From Corynebacterium suedekumii (lineage in GTDB: Bacteria; Actinomycetota; Actinomycetes; Mycobacteriales; Mycobacteriaceae), in contig NZ_CP126970.1 of assembly GCF_030252185.1 (NCBI RefSeq), positions 806,001 through 870,000 on the forward strand: a stretch of DNA of 64,000 nt, given 5' to 3'. The position numbers and the translations under genes were made by a program. The notes under the pieces were generated by a model, which did not search any database, was not told where the DNA came from, and saw nothing but the letters and a program-made list of their open reading frames with translations. Below, one piece after another: positions 49,325 to 58,665 of the stretch; the stretch's first letter is position 1, and each line of letters starts with the position of its first letter.

Positions 49325-51065
49325 CTCCGCCGGATCCGGGGACTGCGTCTTCTCCGCACGTTCGTCATGTCGCCCGGTGTGGGCCTCCCGGCGCATGCGT
49401 TCAACCATGTGGGGATAGTGCAGCTCGAAGGCGGGCCGTTCTGAGCGGATGCGGGGCAGGGAGGTGAAGTTGTGGCGCGGCGGCGGGCAGGAGGTCGCCC
49501 ATTCGAGGGAGTTGCTGTAACCCCAGGGATCGTCGACGGTGACCACCTCGCCGTAGCGCCAGGACTTGAAGGAGTTCCACACGAAGACGAGGAGGGAGGA
49601 GCCGAGGATGAAGGAGAAGACGGTGGACACCTGGTTGAGGATGGTGAAGCCGTCGGAGTCGAGGTAGTCGGCGTAGCGGCGGGGCATGCCCATGTTGCCC
49701 AGCCAGTGCTGGATGAGGAAGGTGCCGTTGAAGCCGACAAAGGTGAGCCAGAAGTGGATCTTGCCCAGGCGTTCGTCGAGCATGCGGCCGGTCATCTTGG
49801 GGAACCAGAAGTAGATGCCGGCGAACGTGGAGAAGACGACGGTGCCGAAGACCGTGTAGTGGAAGTGGGCGATGAGGAAGTAGGAGTCGGCCAGCTGGAA
49901 GTCCAGGGGAGGGCGGCGAGGATGACACCGGTCATGCCGCCGAAGAGGAACGTGGCCATGAAACCGAGAGAGAAGAGCATCGGCGTTTCCCAGGTGATGT
50001 GCCCCTTCCACATCGTGCCGGTCCAGTTGAAGAATTTCACGCCGGTGGGCACGGCGATGAGGAAGGAGAGGAAGGAGAAGAACGGCAGCAGGACCGCGCC
50101 GGTGACGAACATGTGGTGCGCCCACACCGCCATGGACAGTGACGCGATGGCGAGGGTGGCGAAGACGAGCCCGACGTACCCGAAGATCGGTTTCCGGGAG
50201 AACACCGGGATGACCTCGGAGACGATGCCGAAGAACGGCAGGGCGATGATGTAGACCTCGGGGTGGCCGAAGAACCAGAACAGGTGCTGCCACAGGATGG
50301 TGCCGCCGTTACCGGTGTCAAAGATGTGCCCGCCGAGTTGGCGGTCGAAGAGCACGCCCAGGGCCGCGGCGGTGAGGACGGGGAACACCATGAGCGACAG
50401 GATCGCGGTGACGAGGATGTTCCACGTGAAGATGGGCATCCGGAACATGGTCATGCCGGGCGCTCGGAGGGTGAAGATGGTGGTGAGCATGTTGATTGCC
50501 GCGACAATGGTGCCGATGCCGGTCATGCCGACACCGATGATCCACAGGTCGGCGCCGACGCCGGGGAGTGGGTGGCGTCGGAAAGCGGGGAATACATGGT
50601 CCACCCGAAGTCGGCCGCGCCACCCGGGGTGAGGAAGCCGGTGAGCATGGTGATGCCGCCCGTGGCGGTGATCCACAAGCCGAAGGCGTTGAGCCGCGGG
50701 AACGCGACATCGGGTGAGCCGATCTGCAGTGGCAGGACATAGTTGGCGAAGCCCCACACGATGGGGGTGGCGAACACCAGCAGCATGACGATGCCGTGCA
50801 TGGTGAACAACTGGTTGAACTGCTCGTTGGACAGGAACTGCAGGCCCGGGCTGAACAGCTCCGTGCGGATGAGCAGCGCCATCAGGCCGGCGAGAGCGAA
50901 GAAGCTCAGCGCCATGATGATGTACATGATGCCCAGCTGCTTGTGATCGGTGGTGGTGAGCATGTCCCACGCCTTCGAACCCTTGAGGCTCCGACCTGAG
51001 GTGCCGGTGGGTTCGGGACGTTCGGGTGGTGCATGGTCTTCACGTTGGGGGGCGATGGCGGTCAT
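49304..51065 (-). pseudogene. ctaD: Cytochrome c oxidase subunit I CtaD, frame broken twice
   Basis: The catalytic subunit of the aa3-type oxidase (haem a, haem a3-CuB). An aggagg ribosome site precedes [20 protein letters not shown]. Recognisable are [12 protein letters not shown], the haem-ligand [32 protein letters not shown] (CuB His and Tyr cross-link region), WAHHMFVTG (CuB His pair), FKFNW-like [12 protein letters not shown] and [14 protein letters not shown] (haem His). The frame changes at cc 50561-50562 and at ggg 49911-49913; adding one base at each site gives [14 protein letters not shown] and [20 protein letters not shown] and one protein of about 587 residues. CtaD is needed for the bcc-aa3 respiratory chain, so two base-calling errors are more likely than true loss. 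Confidence 0.93.
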
Positions 51066-51396
51066 GGGATCCTCCTGACCCGACAGTGACGCGTAGGGAC
51101 TGTGTATGGCTGTGTAGGCCGCAGCCTAGACCTGTATAACGTCCCGCACTACGGGTCCCCCGGGCCGGCGCATTACCGTTGTGACGTGCACAAACCCCCA
51201 AACTGTGCCCGTCCTGACGGGCGCCAAAGAATATCCCGGCCTTATGTGTCGGGCCCGCGGCGTTGGGCGCCGGGGGTGCTCAGAAAGCGGCCGGATCCCG
51301 ACGGGAGGGGCCTGAAAAGTCGGAGGTAACAGTTCGGACCCATCTGCGTACCGGGGGCAGGGAGGGGGTGGCGCGCCGGGCTATGCCTGCGCCGTG
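51066..51396. other. Non-coding gap between ctaD and the pirin gene
   Basis: Contains the leftward ctaD promoter. The perfect palindrome gcccgtc-ct-gacgggc at 51207-51222 could be a terminator for the pirin gene or an operator. No gene is recognised. Confidence 0.4.
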
Positions 51397-52374
51397 TTAC
51401 TGCCCCGGCCGCTGCTCCGAACCGTCGGGGAAACGGGCGAAGCGTCCCTGCTCCCGGGGGAAGACCTCCTCGGTCGTCGGCCAGGGCCACCCACCAAACT
51501 GGGTTCGGCGGTACTCGTCGAAGGCGTCCTGCAGTTCGGTCTGGGAGGTGGCCACGAAGGGGCCGTACTGGTGGACGGGAGCGCCGATGGGAACCCCCTG
51601 GAGGATCAGCGCCCGGACAGGTTCTGCGCCGGCGGTCATCGTGGTGGGTTCGGTGCCGACCTGGAGGTAGCCCCAGCCCTGGGCGACGGCGTGTTCGCCG
51701 ATGACGGCGTCACCCTGGAAGACGTAGGTGGTGCGGTGGGTGGTGGCCTGAGACGGTGCGGGAAGGTCGATGGTGGAGTTCGCAGGGGCGTCGATAAGCC
51801 AGACGGCGACGTCGTTGGCGGGATCGGCGGCCCAGGAGTTGACGGGCGGGCTGAGCGGGGTGACGTCGCCGAGTGCGCCGGCGATGACCTTCACGGTTCC
51901 GCCGCCGGGCGAGTGCCAGACGGGGATGTCCTCACCCCACTGCATGGTGAACTCCGGCGGGACGGTCTTGGCTTCCGGCGGGAGGTTGAGCCAGATCTGG
52001 AAGAGCTCGAGCGGGTTGTCGGAATCCTGGTTGACCAGCGGGAACATCTCGGAGTGGGTGACGCCGCCGCCGGTGGTCAGCCACTGCACGTCACCCTGGC
52101 CGTAGCGGGCGGCCGCACCCACGGAGTCGGTGTGGTCGACGAAGCCGGAGTTGACCACGGTGATCGTCTCGAAGCCGCGGTGCGGGTGCGCCGGGAAACC
52201 GGGGATCTTCCGGCCGTGGTACATCTGCCAGCCGTCGGGGCGGTGGTCGCCGGGGCCCATGTCGGCGTCACCCGCGGGGTAGGCGTCGTTGTGGAAGACG
52301 GCGAAGAGGAAGGGGTCGCTGCCCTGCCACGGGGTGGTCAGACGGAAGGGGATGTTCGGGGTAGTCATGTACAT
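51397..52374 (-). CDS. Pirin-family protein
   Basis: 325 residues forming the bicupin pirin fold. The N-terminal cupin has the metal-binding His motif FPAHPHRGFETITVV, with further His in DHTDSVG and VTHSEMFP, and Glu in NPLELFQIWLNLP. The C-terminal domain starts with SPVNSW-like PPVNSWAADP. Bacterial pirins have been reported as quercetinases or redox-responsive regulators; which applies is unknown. Start: MYMTTPNIPFRLTTPW at 52374, with an alternative ATG two codons later; no strong ribosome site. The DUF488 gene ends 14 bases upstream and is probably cotranscribed. Confidence 0.88.
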   Translation of the reverse strand: MYMTTPNIPFRLTTPWQGSDPFLFAVFHNDAYPAGDADMGPGDHRPDGWQMYHGRKIPGFPAHPHRGFETITVVNSGFVDHTDSVGAAARYGQGDVQWLTTGGGVTHSEMFPLVNQDSDNPLELFQIWLNLPPEAKTVPPEFTMQWGEDIPVWHSPGGGTVKVIAGALGDVTPLSPPVNSWAADPANDVAVWLIDAPANSTIDLPAPSQATTHRTTYVFQGDAVIGEHAVAQGWGYLQVGTEPTTMTAGAEPVRALILQGVPIGAPVHQYGPFVATSQTELQDAFDEYRRTQFGGWPWPTTEEVFPREQGRFARFPDGSEQRPGQ

Positions 52375-52387
52375 GTCAACAACCCGG

Positions 52388-52921
52388 TCAGCGCTTCTGT
52401 TCCCCCTCCTCCGGCGGGTAGGTGATCCGATCGCCGTCGACCACGGCGAAGCCGGTGAGCTTCTCCGGCGTGGCCTTGGTGAGGCTGAAGATGTCCAGCA
52501 CTTCCCACCCTCTGACCAGCAGCGAATCGCCGACAAGCGAACGATGGCACCGCCACGGCACCGCCTCCGCACACATGAGCGCCGTCGGCGCCTCTGTGGC
52601 CCAGGCCTCCAGCTCCGCCAGGCCGTCGGCGAACTCCGGGGTCTGCATGTAGTCGGCGTGCCCACGAAACGACGCGTTGCGCCAGGCCCCGTTCGGCGAA
52701 TCATCACTGGTCCTACGCAGCCCGCCGAGCTGGCGGAACCACCGGTAACCGATGCCCGCCTCACCCAGACTCGCCTCGAGTGCGTCGCCCCAGAACTGGG
52801 GGTTGTGCCGCGACTTCGGCACCGTCCGGATGTCCGCGACCTGCTCCACCCCGTGTGCCCGCAGCAGATCGACGAACTCCCCGATGGCATGGGTGGAGTG
52901 GCCGACGGTGAAGATTCTCAT
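52388..52921 (-). CDS. DUF488 family protein
   Basis: 177 residues. MRIFTVGHSTHAIGEFVDLL, the VADIRTVPKSRHNPQF motif, YRWFRQLGGLR and the C-terminal Cys pair in LMCAEAVPWRCHRSLVGDSL are DUF488 hallmarks. The biochemical role is not established. The two cysteines and the neighbouring His resemble a metal or redox site. It lies upstream of the pirin gene on the same strand and is divergent to the CHY-zinc-finger gene (35 bases between the starts). Confidence 0.88.
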   Translation of the reverse strand: MRIFTVGHSTHAIGEFVDLLRAHGVEQVADIRTVPKSRHNPQFWGDALEASLGEAGIGYRWFRQLGGLRRTSDDSPNGAWRNASFRGHADYMQTPEFADGLAELEAWATEAPTALMCAEAVPWRCHRSLVGDSLLVRGWEVLDIFSLTKATPEKLTGFAVVDGDRITYPPEEGEQKR

Positions 52922-52956
52922 GGCCCCGACGCTACGCCCGCACTACGGTGAGGGGC

Positions 52957-53262
52957 ATGAAGATCCGGGGCGTGGACGTCGATACGCAGGGACGCTGCGC
53001 GCACTACCGCAGCGAGCGCGACATCGTGGCCAACCGCTGCGCCACCTGTGATGACTTCTGGGCGTGCCATGCCTGCCACGACGAGCTCACTGCCCATCCT
53101 TTCGGACGTATGCGTATCGACGCCCCCGCCTCCGTCCTCTGCGGAAACTGCGGCCACACCATGGGGTACGGCGTGTACTCCCAGGCCACCGCCTGCCCGT
53201 CATGCGGCCATGACTTCAATCCGGGGTGTTCCATGCATTCGTCTCTGTACTTTCTTACCTAG
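52957..53262 (+). CDS. CHY-type zinc finger protein
   Basis: 101 residues from the ATG at 52957 (gtgagg upstream). Cys/His ligands are regularly placed: GRCAHYRSERDIVANRCATC then DDFWACHACHDELTAHPF (the CHY pattern with CxxC and HxxC) and a second group LCGNCGHTMGY ... CPSCGHDFNPGC. It probably binds three zinc ions. The function is unknown in bacteria. Its 3' end overlaps the convergent small membrane protein gene by eight bases. Confidence 0.85.
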   Translation: MKIRGVDVDTQGRCAHYRSERDIVANRCATCDDFWACHACHDELTAHPFGRMRIDAPASVLCGNCGHTMGYGVYSQATACPSCGHDFNPGCSMHSSLYFLT

Positions 53263-53635
53263 GTTCGACTTGTGCTCCCGACGGGAGCAGTGCTCTTTCT
53301 TGCTCGATCAATCGTTCGAAGGTGGCACGTGACTGGTGTTGTCTCTCCGTCCAGATGGCCACTGGAACTGCCACGATGAATGCCTCGGGGATATGGCCCC
53401 ATATAAAACCCACGAGAGCGGCGAACAGCAGGAGGCCGGCAAGGAGACTGATGAGATCTTGGATCTGCGCGAACCACCGTTGAAGGGTCGGGGGAAGGGA
53501 GGCGGTAGGGGGGAGGAAGGTGCCGAATGCGGCCAAGAGCCAGATTCCTGCGGCGTTCAAGCCTACGAGTAGATATGTTTCCGGCGCTGTGCCGTGTACA
53601 AACTCCTGGACACGGACGGTGATAGTGGCCAACAT
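53255..53635 (-). CDS. Small membrane protein of unknown function
   Basis: 126 residues from the ATG at 53635, which has aggagc as ribosome site. Two hydrophobic stretches (YLLVGLNAAGIWLLAAFGTF and LISLLAGLLLFAALVGFIWG) are followed by a third (EAFIVAVPVAIWT) and a charged tail with RATFERLIEQERALL. I do not recognise the family. Confidence 0.6.
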   Translation of the reverse strand: MLATITVRVQEFVHGTAPETYLLVGLNAAGIWLLAAFGTFLPPTASLPPTLQRWFAQIQDLISLLAGLLLFAALVGFIWGHIPEAFIVAVPVAIWTERQHQSRATFERLIEQERALLPSGAQVEPR

Positions 53636-53810
53636 TGTGCTGCTCCTTAGGTGGTCATCACTTTTCACCTGGCAAGCTACCGTTGCCTCCAGACACTGAG
53701 ACTGGCCCGGCCCCCGAAGTCATAAATTCATGTCTATATCTCCTGCGGATCGCTTCTCGCCTCCGCTAGTGTGTGAGGGGTCACACTCCTTCGACGACAG
53801 GACATCCCCG

Positions 53811-54458
53811 ATGCGCCGCCTCCTCACCACCCTGACCACTCTCACCCTCGCCGCCGCGCTCACCGTGCCGGTCGCCGGAGCCCAGGACCTCTTCGACGGT
53901 GGCCGCATCGGCGGCGGCTCGTCTCAGCTCATCCCGCCGGGTCTGTCCCTGCCGGGCGGTGAGCTCCCGGAAACCGATCAGGCCGTTGACCTCGAGCGAT
54001 ACTCGGGCCAGTGGTACCAGGTCGCGGCCCTGCCGCAGCCGTACACCCTGCAGTGTGCACGCGACACCACCGCCGAGTACGGCGTCATCGACGAGTCCAC
54101 GATCTCGGTCCGCAACGCCTGCGGCACCCTGGTCGGCCCGGGCTCGGTCATCGAGGGCACCGCGTCCGTGCGGTCGGACGCCTCCCTGCGCGTCAACTTC
54201 CCCGGCGTCCCCTTCCAGGACGAGAACGGCCCGGTGAACTACCGCGTGACCCACCTCGCCGAGGACTACTCGTTGTCGGTCGTCGGTGACCCGAACCGCC
54301 TGTCCGGTTTCGTGCTCTCGCGCACCCCGAACCTCAGCGCCGAGCAGTGGTCGCAGGTACGCGGCATCGTCGAGTCCCGGGGCTGGAACTCCTGCACCTT
54401 CCTCACCGTGCCCATGGCGGGCGGGCGTGGCGACGTCGCACCGCTGTGCACCTTGTAG
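53811..54458 (+). CDS. Secreted lipocalin (Blc-like)
   Basis: 215 residues. Signal peptide MRRLLTTLTTLTLAAALTVP then VAGA. The lipocalin fold is shown by DLERYSGQWYQVAALPQPYT (the G-x-W motif of structurally conserved region 1), CARDTTAEYGVIDESTISVR, YRVTHLAEDYSLSVVGDPNR and FVLSRTPNLS. It would bind hydrophobic ligands outside the membrane. ATG at 53811; the longer frame to the left has no support. A bidirectional terminator separates it from the convergent next gene. Confidence 0.88.
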   Translation: MRRLLTTLTTLTLAAALTVPVAGAQDLFDGGRIGGGSSQLIPPGLSLPGGELPETDQAVDLERYSGQWYQVAALPQPYTLQCARDTTAEYGVIDESTISVRNACGTLVGPGSVIEGTASVRSDASLRVNFPGVPFQDENGPVNYRVTHLAEDYSLSVVGDPNRLSGFVLSRTPNLSAEQWSQVRGIVESRGWNSCTFLTVPMAGGRGDVAPLCTL

Positions 54459-54551
54459 TGCCCGGCCCGGCCGGGCTCACAACAATCCGCATGATGGAGC
54501 GGCCGCGGGGCAACATCCCTGCCGGCAGACCAGACCACGTGAAACATTGAA

Positions 54552-54598
54552 ACAAGGCCACCGGCCACCCTGGACAATCAGGGGGCCGGTGGCCTTGT
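54552..54598. terminator. Bidirectional terminator
   Basis: The perfect fifteen-base arms acaaggccaccggcc and ggccggtggccttgt lie between convergent genes, with A- and T-rich bases outside the stem on the two strands. Confidence 0.85.
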
Positions 54599-54610
54599 CG
54601 GTGCGTGAGA

Positions 54611-55153
54611 CTAGAGCGAGCTGCCAAGGGCCGGGGCGCCGCCGGTGAACTGGGCGAGGAAGTCGGCGATGATCTTCGCGACATCCGGGGCCACGATCGT
54701 CGCGGCGTTACCCACCGGGATGTTCACGGTCGGGGTGCCCGGGGCGACCGGGATGGAGATGACCTGGCCGACCGGGGCCTGCTGCGCCGGAGCCGGGTTG
54801 GAGGGCGCCGGATTGGACGGGCGGGCCGGGGCCGGGTTCGACGGCGCCGGGGCGCCGCCACCGCGGAGACCACAACGGTCGGCGGCCTCGTCGACCCGGC
54901 CGATGGCGGCGCGGATCTCGCCACCACGCGGGTGGAACGGGGCGACGGCCAGGGCCTGGGTGCGCTTGCTGTTGAAGTCGGCCTCGTTGGTCCAGTACTG
55001 GTTGGCCTGCTCACAGGTGATCGGGCCGGACGGCAGCTTGGCCAGGGCGTCATCGACGACGTCGGCGTGGGCGGTCAGCGGGGAGGCGAGGGCGACGGCC
55101 ATGGCGGCGGTGGCCAGACCGGTGGTCACGGAACGACGGGTGAGAAAAGTCAT
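54611..55153 (-). CDS. Secreted Pro/Ala-rich protein
   Basis: 180 residues. A twin-Arg-like start MTFLTRRSVTTGLATAAMAV and a hydrophobic core end at SPLTAHA for cleavage. The mature part begins DVVDDALAKLPSGPITCEQA and has two cysteines (CEQANQYW and DRCGLRGG) likely to form a disulfide, then a repetitive PSNPAP region and a hydrophobic-polar tail VAPDVAKIIADFLAQFTGG. It resembles small secreted corynebacterial proteins; I assign no function. The TAT motif lacks a strict RRxFLK pattern. Confidence 0.7.
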   Translation of the reverse strand: MTFLTRRSVTTGLATAAMAVALASPLTAHADVVDDALAKLPSGPITCEQANQYWTNEADFNSKRTQALAVAPFHPRGGEIRAAIGRVDEAADRCGLRGGGAPAPSNPAPARPSNPAPSNPAPAQQAPVGQVISIPVAPGTPTVNIPVGNAATIVAPDVAKIIADFLAQFTGGAPALGSSL

Positions 55154-55228
55154 GCGCCTTACTATGGCACGGATGTGACCGGTGTGAAAGTGGAACGGTG
55201 ATCTCACAGGCGGGCTTATAGTGGCCGC

Positions 55229-56410
55229 ATGGCTCAACCCGCGTCCCGCGTCCGCGTCCTCACCGCCCTCATGATCGCCCAGGTGATGGCGGGACTGGCG
55301 CACGGTGTGACCTTCTCCATGGGGGCGCTGCTCTCGGCGGAGATGGCGGGCCCGGCGTGGGGTGGGGCGGCGTCGACGGTGACCACCATCGGTGCGGGCC
55401 TGTGGGCGATTCCCCTGGCGAGGATCGTGCAGCGGCGGGGGAGGAGGGCGTCGCTAAGCACGGGTCTGGCGCTGGGCTCGCTCGGTGCCGCATCGGCCCT
55501 GGTGGGCGCGCAGACCGTCATCTATCCTTTCGTCCTGCTCGGATTCTTCCTCCTCGGTGCGGCGGTGGCGATGAACCTGCAGTCGAGGTTCGCCGCCGCC
55601 GATGTCGCCGACGAGAGGCACAAGGGCCGCGACATCTCGCTGGTCGTGTGGGCGACGACCGTCGGTGCCGTCCTCGGCCCCAACCTCTTCGGGCCCACCG
55701 AGGCGCTCGGGCAGGCGCTCGGTCTGGCGAGCTTCACCGGCGCATACCTGGTGTGCATCGTGGCGCAGTGGATCGCCATCCTCGTCCTCCAGGTGATGCT
55801 GCGGCCGCAGCCCGCGCCCGTGGCCGCACGCAGCACCGATGCACCCAAGGTGCGACTGAGCGACCACCCGGTGGTGGCGTCCGCGATCCTCACCAACGCC
55901 ATCAGCCACTTCGCGATGATCGCCATCATGTCCATGACCGCCGTCCACATGCACGGCCACGGCGCCTCCATGACGCTCATCGGCCTGACCATCTCCTTCC
56001 ACGTCGGCGGCATGTACGGCCTCGCTCCCGTCTTCGGTTTCCTGGCCGACAAGATCGGCTCCCTGCAGACCATGCTCCTCGGCATGGGCATGACGCTCAC
56101 CGCGGCCGGCCTGCTCGTGCCCTGGTCCGGCAACGAGACCGTCGTGGTCGCCGCCCTGGCGCTCCTCGGCCTCGGCTGGTCCGCCACACTCGTCGGCTCC
56201 TCCGCCGAGGTCGCGGCCGCCGCCCCGCCCGAACACAAGGCCGGCCTGCAGGGCCGCAGCGACCTGACCATGAACCTCACCGGCGCCGCCGGCGGCGTCG
56301 TCTCCGGCACGGTGGTCTCCACCTTCGGGATGCCGGTCATGGCCACCGGCGTCATCGTCCTGGTCGCCGTGGTGCTGCTGGGCAACGCCGCGTTACGACG
56401 CCGCGCGTAA
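55229..56410 (+). CDS. MFS transporter
   Basis: 393 residues with about twelve hydrophobic segments. Major facilitator features are a loop-2 RIVQRRGRRASLSTG between segments 2 and 3, a long central loop after segment 6 (RPQPAPVAARSTDAPKVRLS), and GFLADKIGSLQTMLLG in the second half. Substrate not identifiable. Short promoter region upstream, divergent to the secreted protein gene. The DinB-like gene starts ten bases after its stop and may be cotranscribed. Confidence 0.85.
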   Translation: MAQPASRVRVLTALMIAQVMAGLAHGVTFSMGALLSAEMAGPAWGGAASTVTTIGAGLWAIPLARIVQRRGRRASLSTGLALGSLGAASALVGAQTVIYPFVLLGFFLLGAAVAMNLQSRFAAADVADERHKGRDISLVVWATTVGAVLGPNLFGPTEALGQALGLASFTGAYLVCIVAQWIAILVLQVMLRPQPAPVAARSTDAPKVRLSDHPVVASAILTNAISHFAMIAIMSMTAVHMHGHGASMTLIGLTISFHVGGMYGLAPVFGFLADKIGSLQTMLLGMGMTLTAAGLLVPWSGNETVVVAALALLGLGWSATLVGSSAEVAAAAPPEHKAGLQGRSDLTMNLTGAAGGVVSGTVVSTFGMPVMATGVIVLVAVVLLGNAALRRRA

Positions 56411-56420
56411 CCTTGTGGCC

Positions 56421-56933
56421 ATGAACACCACCGACACGTACCTCAACCTCATCGACCGGGCGATCGGTACCCTCGACCGCCTGCCGGAATTAGCCCCCGC
56501 CCAGCTCAACGCGCATCCGTCGGGCCATCCGAACTCCGTGGCGTGGAACCTGTGGCACGCCGGCCGCGTCCTTGACGCCATGGGTGCCGCGGACCTGGCC
56601 AGCCAGGATCAGGTGTGGCTGGACCAGGACTTCCGTGCCCGCTTCAATGTCGGCGAGCTGGGGGACGCCACCGGTTTCGGCCACACCGACGAGGAGGCCG
56701 CCACCATCATCGTCGAGGACCACCAGCTGCTCGAGGACTACATCGTCGCCTCCCTCAAGGCCCTGCGCACCTACGTGGAGAGTCTCGATGCGGACGCCTT
56801 CGACGAGGTCATCGGTGAGTTCGCCGGCAAGCCCGAGACCCGCCAGGACCGCCTGTCCCTCATCCTCATCGACGCCGTCCAGCACATCGCGCAGGCCCAG
56901 TACGTCGCGGGCATGACGGAGGTCCGGGCCTAG
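56421..56933 (+). CDS. DinB-like four-helix protein
   Basis: 170 residues from MNTTDTYLNLIDRAIGTLDR. The helical bundle with HPNSVAWNLWHAGRVLDAMG and DAVQHIAQAQYVAGM supplies the metal-binding histidines of the DinB/YfiT superfamily. Members include mycothiol-dependent S-transferases in actinobacteria, but the specific reaction is open. Starts ten bases after the MFS stop. Its own stop overlaps the convergent ABC ATPase stop (shared cta/tag bases). Confidence 0.75.
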   Translation: MNTTDTYLNLIDRAIGTLDRLPELAPAQLNAHPSGHPNSVAWNLWHAGRVLDAMGAADLASQDQVWLDQDFRARFNVGELGDATGFGHTDEEAATIIVEDHQLLEDYIVASLKALRTYVESLDADAFDEVIGEFAGKPETRQDRLSLILIDAVQHIAQAQYVAGMTEVRA

Positions 56934-57847
56934 ACCGGGTAGGCCAGTGGCCGATGGATCCGCAGGCCCACGGCCTCGCCGATCTCCGGCCGCGCGCCGG
57001 TCACCGTCGCCCGGAACCGGTCGCCGGATTCCGTCTCCACGGTGACGCTGAAGTTCCCGGCGTCGTAGAGCACGGAGGCGACGGTCGCGGCCGCCGCATC
57101 GGGGGTGCCGGCGGGCAGGACCTCGACGGCCGTCGGCAGGACCGCCAGCCGCAGATACTCCGAAGGAGTGCCGACGACCTCCACCTCCGCGGCCGGCCAG
57201 CTCAGGCCGAGGGACGGACAGCTGATCCGGTCCCCCTGACGCACCGCGTCGAGGAGGGCGGCGTCGGCGATGAACGCGGCGACCTCGGGCGACGCCGGGT
57301 ACCGCACGAGGGTGGCGGGGTCGGCGACCTGCTGGACGCGGGCGTCGATAAGCACGACGACGCGATCGGCGATGGACAGCGCCTCGGAGCGGTCGTGCGT
57401 GACATGCACCGTGGTCAGGCCCTCGCGCCGGGTGAGGGAGACGAGCTCGCGACGCAGGCTGTCGCGCAGCGGCTCGTCGAGGGCGGACAGCGCCTCATCG
57501 AGCAGGAGCACCGAGGGGTCCGCGATGATCGCCCGGGCCAGGGCGACGCGCTGCCGTTGCCCACCCGACAGGCTCGCCGGCTTCCGTGCACCGAAACCGT
57601 CGAGGCCGACCAGCCGGAGAGCACGCTCCACCCGCTCCACCCGCTCCCGCTTCTCGACGCCCGCCCGCTTCAGCGGGTACTCCACGTTCCCCGCCATCGA
57701 CATGTGCGGCCACACGGCATGCTGCTGGAACACCATGCCCATCCCACGTTTCTCGGGCGGGACGTGGGTGAGGTCGCGGGCGTCGATACGCACCTGGCCT
57801 TCGCTGGGCTGGACGAAACCCGCGATGGTGCGCAGCAGCGTCGTCTT

Positions 57848-58535
57848 AACCGAACCCGGGAAGTTAGTACGATGATGTCCAGCTAACAGGCACTACAAAA
57901 GCGACATATAACCACCGGTTTGGATCTTGTTCCCATGAGGAGAATATTCATGATAAAACCCGCCGGAAGCCCTGGAGACATAGTAAAGTGAGACAGACAG
58001 CAAATAGCCCCATTCATGAACGGAAAGCCATGGGTTTCTTTAGTCGGATATTCGAAAGAAACAGCGACAGCGGAACTGAGGAAGAGCCCGTTGTCGAGAG
58101 CGAAATTACAACGTGTGATTACTGCGGAAAAGAGAGCGACGACCTAATCTGGGTAGACATCAGCTTGAGCGAAAAGGGCCGCCCGTCCCACGTGAGTGAC
58201 ATCTGCGAAAGTTGCTACGAGGAGCTTGATGCCGAGGAGCTTGATGCCGGGGGCAACAACCCAGCCTACTGCTGTGGAATGATGTACGACGAAGGGGAGG
58301 AAGTTTGCGCCAGCTGCGGCGAATTCCTCTAATCAGAGTCGTCGCGCGGCAAACTAGACACTTCACGTTCATATTCTGTGTGCGCTGACCACCCCCACTG
58401 AGCGTCGGATTCTCAATTTTGCTTGGCGATACCTGACCATCACTTCCCATGCCTGGTAGCAGACTCCTCCCATTTCTAACTTTTCGGTAAGCACTTTCTT
58501 TCTAATGCCACGAATAGGATCAGAGGTTCTCCGTT
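57848..58535. mobile_element. 688-bp insertion without transposase, carrying one small gene
   Basis: Foreign DNA exactly between codons GGC and AAG of the ABC ATPase. The ends read aaccgaacccgggaag (left) and, reverse complemented, aacggagaacctctga (right), sharing only AAC.GA; at most two or three bases (TT) could be a target duplication. The segment is AT-richer than both flanks and holds one 100-residue gene. No transposase, integrase or known IS end was recognised. 57848-58029 and 58333-58535 have no further gene. Confidence 0.8.
58030..58332 (+). CDS. Small CxxC-rich protein in the insertion
   Basis: 100 residues from MGFFSRIFERNSDSGTEEEP; an upstream in-frame GTG at 57988 with a ggag site is an alternative. 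Three or four metal-ligand groups are visible: TTCDYCGKE, SDICESCYEEL, AYCCGMMYDE and EVCASCGEFL, interspersed with very acidic stretches. It probably binds one or two zinc ions, like small zinc-ribbon proteins. No family recognised. It is the only cargo of the 688-bp insertion, on the opposite strand to the gene it interrupts. Confidence 0.6.
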   Translation: MGFFSRIFERNSDSGTEEEPVVESEITTCDYCGKESDDLIWVDISLSEKGRPSHVSDICESCYEELDAEELDAGGNNPAYCCGMMYDEGEEVCASCGEFL

Positions 58536-58665
58536 GCCGGACCCGGAGGGGCCGATGAGCGCCAAGAACTCCTGCTCGCGGACGTCGAGGTCCACCCCGT
58601 CGAGACCGACGGTGCCGTCGGGGAAGGTGACGGTGACGCCACTGAGATCGATGAAGGACAAGATT

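Larger units (their letters stand above)
56930..58661 (-). pseudogene. ABC transporter ATPase (iron type), split at Walker A by a 688-bp insertion
   Basis: A TTG start at 58661 (aggag seven bases upstream) reads LSFIDLSGVTVTFPDGTVGL ... FLALIGPSGSG up to 58536. The chain resumes at 57847 with KTTLLRTIAGFVQPSEGQVR and continues with VFQQHAVWPHMSMAGNVEYP (Q-loop), SLSGGQRQRVALARAI (signature), LLLDEALSALD (Walker B, Glu) and VTHDRSEAL (H-loop), then a C-terminal TOBE-like regulatory part. The two parts are in the same frame once the insertion is removed. The interruption falls exactly between Gly and the catalytic Lys of GPSGSGKTT, so no working ATPase can be made and the importer should be dead. 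Confidence 0.92.
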
